A stretch of DNA of 64,000 nucleotides from Anisus vortex (lineage: Eukaryota; Mollusca; Gastropoda; Planorbidae): positions 31,912,141-31,976,140 of the forward strand of contig OX421500.1 of the NCBI GenBank assembly GCA_949126835.1, given 5' to 3'. How positions within the stretch are numbered: the stretch's first letter is position 1; the number at the start of each line of letters is the position of its first letter. This document shows, piece by piece, positions 57,168 to 64,000 of this stretch. Position numbers and translations under genes: made by a program. The notes below the pieces were generated by a model that was given only the letters and a program-made list of their open reading frames with translations, was not told where the DNA came from and did not search any database.

Positions 57168-57420
57168 TAATTAGTAAAGTACCCGTCGGACCTAATTGAT
57201 CGTAGCAAGTGAAGCAGCGTTCACCAGTTTCTGTGGCTACGGCATACGAAGGGATGTGTGGCCAGCACAATGCCCAGCCGCTTTTACTTATACCCCAACT
57301 GATGTTAAGTACCCATTAGAGTTGGGTAGACTCAGTGACACGTTCGAGGAATAAATCTTCGGTAGGATTCGAACACAGGACCTTTGGTACGTCAGCCGAA
57401 CGCGCTGTCGCTCTGTCTCC
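57168..57420 (-). mobile_element. tRNA-SINE family A, near full-length
   Basis: In reverse orientation it carries the tRNA-like head (GCGCGTTCGGCTGACGTACC on minus, then a B-box-like GTGTTCGAATCCTACCGAAG), the ACTGAGTCTACCCAACTCTA block, AAAAGCGGCTGGGCATTGTG, TGCTGGCCACACATCC and the TTCACTTGCTACGATCAATT end. It is collinear with 47078-47338 apart from an insertion-like GTACTTAACATCAGTTGGGG between the CCCAACTCTA and AAAAGCGGC blocks. Confidence 0.75.
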
Positions 57421-57532
57421 CTCCTCCGTGAAGGACTAAAGGAGGACACTTTTATCAGAGAAAAAGATTGAAAGAGAATGAAAGAGAGAAAAAGGAGAAA
57501 GAATGAGAAAAAAGAAAGAAAAACAATAGAGA
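57421..57532. repeat. GA/AAAG-rich lead-in
   Basis: AAAGAGAGAAAAAGGAGAAA-type low-complexity sequence precedes the 43-bp array. Confidence 0.7.
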
Positions 57533-59260
57533 AAGTGAGAGAATGAGAGGGGACTAGGGACAAACGTAAGAGAGAAAGTGAGAGAATGAGAGGGGACTAG
57601 GGACAAACGTAAGAGAGAAAGTGAGAGAATGAGAGGGGACTAGGGACAAACGTAAGAGAGAAAGTGAGAGAATGAGAGGGGACTAGGGACAAACGTAAGA
57701 GAGAAAGTGAGAGAATGAGAGGGGACTAGGGACAAACGTAAGAGAGAAAGTGAGAGAATGAGAGGGGACTAGGGACAAACGTAAGAGAGAAAGTGAGAGA
57801 ATGAGAGGGGACTAGGGACAAACGTAAGAGAGAAAGTGAGAGAATGAGAGGGGACTAGGGACAAACGTAAGAGAGAAAGTGGGAGAATGAGAGGGGACTA
57901 GGGACAAACGTAAGAGAGAAAGTGAGAGAATGAGAGGGGACTAGGGACAAACGTAAGAGAGAAAGTGAGAGAATGAGAGGGGACTAGGGACAAACGTAAG
58001 AGAGAAAGTGAGAGAATGAGAGGGGACTAGGGACAAACGTAAGAGAGAAAGTGAGAGAATGAGAGGGGACTAGGGACAAACGTAAGAGAGAAAGTGAGAG
58101 AATGAGAGGGGACTAGGGACAAACGTAAGAGAGAAGGTGAGAGAATGAGAGGGGACTAGGGACAAACGTAAGAGAGAAAGTGAAAGAATGAGAGGGGACT
58201 AGGGACAAACGTAAGAGAAAAAGTGAGAGAATGAGAGGGGACTAGGGACATACGTAAGAGAGAAAGTGAGAGAATGAGAGGGGACTAGGGACAAACGTAA
58301 GAGAAAAAGTGAGAGAATGAGAGGGGACTAGGGACAAACGAAAGAGAGAAAGTGAGAGAATGAGAGGGGACTAGGGACAAACGTAAGAGAGAAAGTGAGA
58401 GAATGAGAGGGGACTAGGGACAAACGTAAGAGAGAAAGTGAGAGAATGAGAGGGGACTAGGGACAAACGAAAGAGAGAAAGTGAGAGAATGAGAGGGGAC
58501 TAGGGACAAACGTAAGAGAGAAAGTGAGAGAATGAGAGGGGACTAGGGACAAACGAAAAAGAGAAAGTGAGAGAATGAGAGGGGACTAGGGACAAACGTA
58601 AGAGAGAAAGTGAGAGAATGAGAGGGGACTAGGGACAAACGAAAAAGAGAAAGTGAGAGAATGAGAGGCACTAGGGACAAACGTAAGAGAGAAAGTGAGA
58701 GAATGAGAGGGGACTAGGGACAAACGAAAAAGAGAAAGTGAGAGAATGAGAGGGGACTAGGGACAAACGAAAAAGAGAAAGTGAGAGAATGAGAGGGGAC
58801 TAGGGACAAACGAAAAAGAGAAAGTGAGAGAATGAGAGGGGACTAGGGACAAACGTAAGAGAGAAAGTGAGAGAATGAGAGGGGACTAGGAACAAACGAA
58901 AAAGAGAAAGTGAGATAATGAGAGGTGACTAGGGACAAACGTAAGAGAGAAAGTGAGAGAATGAGAGGGGACTAGGGACAAACGAAAAAGAGAAAGTGAG
59001 AGAATGAGAGGCACTAGGGACAGACGTAAGAGAGAAAGTGAGAGAATGAGAGGGCACTAGGGACAAACGTAAGAGAGAAAGTGAGAGAATGAGAGGGCAC
59101 TAGGGACAAACGTAAGAGAGAAAGTGAGAGAATGAGAGGGCACTAGGGACAAACGTAAGAGAGAAAGTGAGAGAATGAGAGGGCACTAGGGACAAACGTG
59201 AGAGAGAAAGTGAGAGAATGAGAGGGCACTAGGGACAAACGTGAGAGAGAAAGTGAGAGA
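57533..59260. repeat. 43-bp satellite, about 40 copies
   Basis: The unit contains GAGAGGGGACTAGGGACAAA; ACTAGGG begins at 57553, 57596 and so on, every 43 bp. The first half is almost uniform (CGTAAGAGAG). From about 58320 CGAAAGAGAG and CGAAAAAGAG variants alternate with the standard form, partly as dimers of about 86 bp. The last six or so copies share GGGCACTAGGG. Because 43 is not a multiple of 3, no long frame results. Confidence 0.98.
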
Positions 59261-59821
59261 GAAAGGAGAAGAGATAAAGTGTGATAGAGAGAGAGAAAAA
59301 TGGGTAGGAAAAAAGTGAGAGAGAAAGAGAAAGCGCGAGAGAGAAAGGTGGGTAGAAAGAGAGATAAAGAGAGAAATAAAGAGACAGCAAGAGAGAGAGA
59401 AAGAGTGAGAGAGATTGAGAATGGAAGTGAGAAAAAGGGAGTAAGATAAAGACGTTTCTTTCCTTATATGCCAACAAGAGACACCTGGAAAAAAGAAGTA
59501 GAATTCCAATTATAAGAATAAAGAGTGTTTGGGGGTAACTTGGGACAAAAATGGGTAATGGGGGGGGGGGGGGAAAGCTTAAATCCGATAATCCTTCAAT
59601 GAACATTCACGGATAATCCTTCCGTATTGAGTGTAGAAGTGAAAAAAATCCACACTGGTTAACACTTACAATACCACAGTTTGGTGTTTTTCTGTTTAAC
59701 CCTTTGTTCCCCAGAAGTGTTTATGTCTAATATGAATGGATATAATATCTTAAAGGCGTGTCGGCGTATCGCTTGTGTCTCGGGCAATGGCTAACCCGCC
59801 CTTGAAAATCTTCTTACTTAA
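59261..59821. other. GA-rich tail and spacer
   Basis: GA/AAAG-rich to 59455, a G run at 59560-59573, then unique sequence. The minus-strand frames at 59186-59606 are low-complexity. Confidence 0.5.
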
Positions 59822-60271
59822 AGACCAAGTGAAGACGTTTTTCTCAAAGGAACGAGATTTGGAATAGCCTCATACGAAGGTGGCGTTAGAGAAGGGAAAT
59901 CATAAACAAAACACGACGCTATACATCTATATTTAACCATTTTCTTAAAAATAAGAACCGGGAAAAGATTCAAAACATGTGGCAATTGATTCAAAACACG
60001 TGATAATTATCATTTTTCCTAGTCGAAATCCTTTCTCTTACGTCACTTTCCTATTTTGCCGGAAATAAAAACATCTCAAATGGCTACGAGATTTGGATTT
60101 TTCTTAAAAAAAACACACACATTTAAGTGCAAATATTGAACTAATTACTTAATATTTATCTTTGATATTTTGTATAAATAATTTTTTATTAACATTCAGA
60201 TACTGAATACACTATTTACTATCAAAACCAAATGTTAACTCAATTTTGATAAAAAGCTCTTCACTTGGTCT
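59822..60271. mobile_element. TTAA-flanked MITE, copy 1 (450 bp)
   Basis: The element begins AGACCAAGTGAAGACGTTTT and ends in AAAAGCTCTTCACTTGGTCT, whose reverse complement is AGACCAAGTGAAGAGCTTTT. TTAA lies immediately outside both ends (59818-59821 and 60272-60275). TTAA target duplication is the mark of piggyBac-type transposition, although piggyBac ends usually begin CCC/CAC. There is no coding capacity. Inverted symmetry extends further in: AACGAGATTTGGAATAGCC on the left pairs with GGCTACGAGATTTGGATTTT-type sequence near the right end. Confidence 0.87.
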
Positions 60272-60275
60272 TTAA

Positions 60276-62009
60276 ACATAATACAGAGAGTTTTTGTTTC
60301 TGCTTCATCCCCCTTGTATACTATCTTTGTCTTTTTTTTTTAAAGATGGAGTTGCCCCAAGAGAGCGTTAAATATCTACTAGTGGAACTTTAGTTACTTT
60401 CTATGAAAACACAAGGATCCCATCAGACGAAGTTTCCGGAAACATTATGAAGCTGAGTTAAGCGACGCTTGGAATAAAACAAAGAATTCATTATCATTAT
60501 GTGGAAAGAACATTATTTTCGGAACACTTATGTTTTAAACAAACTTTAAATCTAATTGAATTGCTTATAAAAATGATCCAAATGAAGACTTTTTCTATTA
60601 GTCTTTTTAGTTAAATGGTCTTAGTTTTGTGTGTTTGTGTGGAAGGGGGGTAAGGGCGAATCTGATTTACTAATTCGGCAGTGAATGTAAAATCAATGAA
60701 ATAAAGTAGAATCCCTTTGATTGAGAAAAACTAGGAGGGGATTGTGTTGCTACGACAGTGTTGAAACATCTTTTATTTCCTTAACTCATCCGAGGCAAAA
60801 CATAATTTCTGGCGGGAACTCGAAAAAAACAAACAACCTTGGATATATTTTCTTTACTTAGCCTATTTAGTTTTTCATTGCGTTTTATTTTTGTTTGTTT
60901 ATTACAGGATTTGAAATCACGTTTTTAGAATTGAAATTCAAACGCTTTGTCGATGAAATACCGCGTGCAGTAAAAAGAAATATAGAAGAATATAACATGT
61001 GAGATGTTTTTTTTTGTGAATCACCCAACCGGAACGAAGTAATTGAAAATAAATATCAATGTTTTATCAAAACTATTAACTAATAGGGAAAAAAATTAGG
61101 GAAAGAAGAAAAGAAGAACATAAAGACAGACAAAAGAAAGAAAGAATAGAATAAAATAAAGGAAGACAGAAGAAATAAATAAAGGAAAGACGGAATAAAA
61201 GAAAGAATATAAAACAATAAGCAGAGAATAAAAACAGGGCAGAAAAAAATATATATAAAAACTAATTATTCTATCATAAAAAAAATACTCTTATGCTTAT
61301 TTTGTTCTTTAGATAAAAAAAAAAACTAAACTTTTTTGTACACTGCTTCTTTTATAATGAATATAATAGAATCAATGGTAGAGATTGACATTTTGAGATT
61401 TGAGTCTGTGCAACTAATCGAAACAAACATAGGCCTACAGAACTACGGTATGTTTCATTTTCTCATGAAAAGACATCCGGCACCAATATATGTGCTTTCT
61501 ACGATGACATCCAATCATATTATTATATACACACGTTTCGTTTTAGAATGTCGAGAACTCGGTAAGATCAGACATAGATAGATCTAGTACTCGTGTAAAT
61601 TGTTAATGAATTTTCAATATGCAACATTTTTAATCAAGTGATTTTATAATTATCTTATAGAATTGAAGTTATAATATAGATGTCTTATTACATAAATGAA
61701 TTTATAATATATATATATATATAGGATAGGATTATCCTAATTTAGATATATATATTAAAAGTAATTTAATTTTACTGTGATGTTTAGAATAGGTTAATAT
61801 GTGTTCAAGTATAACCTCGAGAAATATGTGATCAAGTATAACCTCGAGAAATATGTGATCAAGTATAACCTCGAGAAATATGTGATCAAGTATAACCTCG
61901 AGAAATATGTGATCAAGTATAACCCCGAGAAAGGTATAAACATAAATAATTTTCTTGAGTATTAATTTATTCGCTATAGATTTATTTCCTGTTATTCTAA
62001 ATGGTTCCT
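60276..62009. other. AT-rich sequence, with short repeats
   Basis: An AAAGAAAG/GAATAAAA-rich patch lies at 61085-61250 and a TA run at 61703-61724. The 81-codon plus-strand frame at 61336-61581 starts MYTASFIMNIIESMVEIDIL; it has no family I recognise and no supporting signals. Confidence 0.45.
61806..61930. repeat. 27-bp minisatellite, about 5 copies
   Basis: The unit AAGTATAACCTCGAGAAATA plus TGTGATC is repeated with very few changes (CCTCGAG to CCCCGAG in the last). Confidence 0.94.
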
Positions 62010-62013
62010 TTAA

Positions 62014-62464
62014 AGACCAAGTGAAGAGGTTTTTCTTAAAAGAACGCGATTTGGAATAGCCTCATACGGAAGTGACGTTTGAGAAGGGAAATAAATAAAC
62101 AAAACTCGACGCTATAAATCTATATTTAACCATTTTGTTAAAAATAAGTACCGGGAAAAGATTCAGAACATAAGGCGATAGCTTCAAAACACGTGACAAT
62201 ATTCATTTTTCCTAGTCGGAATCCTTTCTCTTACGTCACTATCCTAAGTTGCCGGAAATAAAAACATCTCAAATGGCTACGAGATTTGGATTTTTCCTCC
62301 GAAGACCACACACATTTAAGTGCAAATAGTGAACTAATTACTTAAAATGTATCTTTAATATCTTGTATAAATGATTTTTATTAACATTCAGATGCTGAAT
62401 ACACTATTTAATATCAAAATGAAATGTTAACTCAATTTTGATAAAAAAGCTATTCACTTGGTCT
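62014..62464. mobile_element. TTAA-flanked MITE, copy 2 (451 bp)
   Basis: Same orientation as copy 1 and alignable throughout, with scattered substitutions and small indels. It starts AGACCAAGTGAAGAGGTTTT and ends AAAAGCTATTCACTTGGTCT, with TTAA at 62010-62013 and 62465-62468. Each copy has its own TTAA pair and different flanks, so the two copies arose by separate insertions, not by segmental duplication. Confidence 0.87.
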
Positions 62465-62468
62465 TTAA

Positions 62469-62899
62469 CACTATGTGTTGCAATACTGCAAATAATGAAC
62501 CAAAAACTCACAAAAAGGCAACATTTTTATATGAAACAAATTCTTATATAAGAATTTGCTATTATAAATATAGTGAAATAATTCAATTGAAAATGTGGAC
62601 TTAGGCCTAATTTATACCAAAACCATCTTAATGCAAGTTGTATTTAATTGCAATAACTACATTAATTTTATATTATGGTTTATTCTTTTTTTTATAATTT
62701 AAACTTACATATAGAAATGGGGAGTGACATCAAAGTATTTTAGGGCTTCTCAGGGTCATAATCCGGCCCTACTAAAGACAAATATTATTTATATAAGCTT
62801 ACTTTTTATTCCAAAGTTATTTAATAAAGTTTTAAAGTGTGTTTTATATCTAACGAATATTCGGTGGTACTATCTGAACATCTAAAAACAGGTTGAAGG
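62469..62899. other. AT-rich sequence, no gene seen
   Basis: Unremarkable AT-rich DNA. Confidence 0.5.
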
Positions 62900-63420
62900 T
62901 TTTGATGGACATATCAACTGAACATTGTATTCTAGTAACAGGAGAGATTATCAACTTTAGGAAGCCTGGACCCAACGCTCTTTGTCATTCTTGCCTGACG
63001 CTCGTCCCTTCCTGTGTGAACCGTTGGCCCGGGGGCTCTATAAGGTCTCGCCTTTGCAGGTTCCATTCTTTCTGCCCACGATTGTTGCGTGATAATTGGA
63101 GGCCGCCCATGGTTTTAACTATAGCGGGCTCTCACACCTACGTCACAGGAGCGGAGATCCTGGATTTGTGTGTGTGGGTGTATGTGTGAACGGTCCTTTT
63201 ATGCGCGTGAATGGGGCTTCCACTGTGGACATGACCGGTCCGAACGGCGATGACCGGAACTAAGACAGGATCACAATGGGAAGATTACGTCGCTACCGGA
63301 GCGCCCCGATTCAACGCCACTGTTAAGGGAGACGGGGGGGGGGGGTCGAGAGGGGGAACGACAATGTTCTAGCCAGATCCCACGTTGTCAAAAGCAGGGG
63401 TGGATTGGGGGGGGGGGGGT
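62900..63420. other. GC-rich, CpG-bearing island
   Basis: Base composition shifts abruptly from AT-rich. A 98-codon plus-strand frame (62893-63189) crosses it but shows no recognised domain. GATGACCGG-type words repeat near 63223-63258. G runs lie at 63336-63347 and 63407-63419. It could be a decayed exon, a promoter region or an unknown repeat. Confidence 0.3.
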
Positions 63421-64000
63421 CACTTCATGGGAAGATAACAATCGAAAAAAAAAAGTCCCTTAGTGTCCATTTGTGGGAGGGACATTGTCTGAGTTGTCTA
63501 CCACTTCTTTTATAAAATCTTTAGTGATGAAGTGGTGTGGGGGCTGGTCGGTGGGTTGGACCAGCGGGAGGTATGAGCCGTTGCAGTGGCGCAGGGGGTG
63601 GGGAGTGGGGGGAGAATAATGTAAGAAACAGATGGCGGGCCTCCCATCTGCGGTGGCGGACATCGGTGACGGGGTCGAACCCAGTAGATGCAACGCCGCT
63701 GGACATTGGTAATAAAAAAAATGGCACCGAAGACTAACAATAACACACACAGACGCACAAACAGACACACCCACTCACAGACAAAGACATACAATAAATG
63801 AGTCTGTGTATTTTGACAGGGGCGTGAGTGTGTGGAGGGTGCTATTGAACGGCGTTCCAGGTAGGAATAGCGAGAGAGAGGGAAAGATATAAGTGATGAA
63901 TTGCAGAAGCGGTAACCTTGCTGTGGACTACACATAGTTTTGTTGCTGATAATAAAAACTATAATGCCCCCCCCCCCGTCCCTCTCTCAACATAGAACTC
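63421..64000. other. Mixed GC-rich sequence to window end
   Basis: On the minus strand a B-box-like CTGGGTTCGACCCCGTCACC occurs near 63685-63666, within a CpG-bearing stretch (63590-63700). A CA-rich tract lies at 63740-63780 and a C run at 63967-63977. The overlapping minus-strand frames at 63460-63935 are unrecognised. Confidence 0.35.

Noticed and set aside
57533..59260. Possible CRISPR-like repeat-spacer pattern
   Set aside because: The whole 43-bp unit is repeated; the variable part is only a few bases of unit variants, not spacers.
61336..61581. An 81-codon open frame starting MYTASFIMNIIESMVEIDIL
   Set aside because: No recognised family, AT-rich surroundings and a length within chance expectation; left as unassigned sequence.

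Overview
This window looks like gene-poor, repeat-rich nuclear DNA from an animal, most likely a gastropod mollusc. It is AT-rich with GC-rich islands, has no operons or bacterial-type genes, carries a eukaryotic tRNA gene with internal A and B boxes, and is crowded with LINEs, tRNA-derived SINEs, hAT-type and TTAA-type MITEs and long minisatellites. The gastropod call is an inference: the main SINE, with its GTGGCCAGCAC-type body and TTTAC tail, and the RTE-like endonuclease/reverse transcriptase resemble repeats I associate with snails and sea slugs. No database search was possible. I found no host protein-coding gene I could support. Most long open frames lie inside tandem repeats whose unit is a multiple of 3 or contains no stop codons.

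Layout. 1-14 kb: a decayed hAT transposase fragment, SINE pieces, a 3' LINE remnant, a hAT MITE with target-site duplication (3.66-4.01 kb), a head-to-head pair of short MITEs (7.3-7.7 kb), a GATA tract, an 18-bp minisatellite (9.6-10.2 kb) and a 38-bp satellite (11.4-12.3 kb). 14-24 kb: a 45-bp array, a GA-rich array, a composite SINE-like element (19.0-19.6 kb), SINEs and a LINE tail (20.8-21.3 kb), and adjoining 29-bp and 12-bp arrays (22.5-23.4 kb). 24-34.4 kb: a 2-kb AC-rich array with internal higher-order duplication, a C-rich stretch, three telomere-type CCCTAA units, and a 4.3-kb 20-bp satellite with higher-order structure.

35.0-38.2 kb holds the main coding feature, an end-to-end RTE-like LINE on the minus strand. 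It is flanked by a perfect 12-bp target-site duplication and encodes an AP endonuclease plus reverse transcriptase, with one frame-breaking lesion near the C terminus. 38-50 kb: GT, 36-bp and 12-bp arrays, SINEs, and a tRNA-Val(CAC) gene (45.9 kb, minus). 50-52 kb: a LINE tail split by a 571-bp hAT-type MITE, then another 3' LINE end. 52-64 kb: 33-36-bp, 8-bp and 43-bp arrays, more SINEs, and two copies of a 450-bp TTAA-flanked MITE.

Functionally, the window is best read as a record of transposition and repeat expansion, not as a pathway. The only genes expected to act are the tRNA gene, transcribed by Pol III from internal promoters, and possibly the LINE, whose coding frame is nearly intact. 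The SINEs would depend on a partner LINE's reverse transcriptase, and the MITEs on transposases encoded elsewhere.
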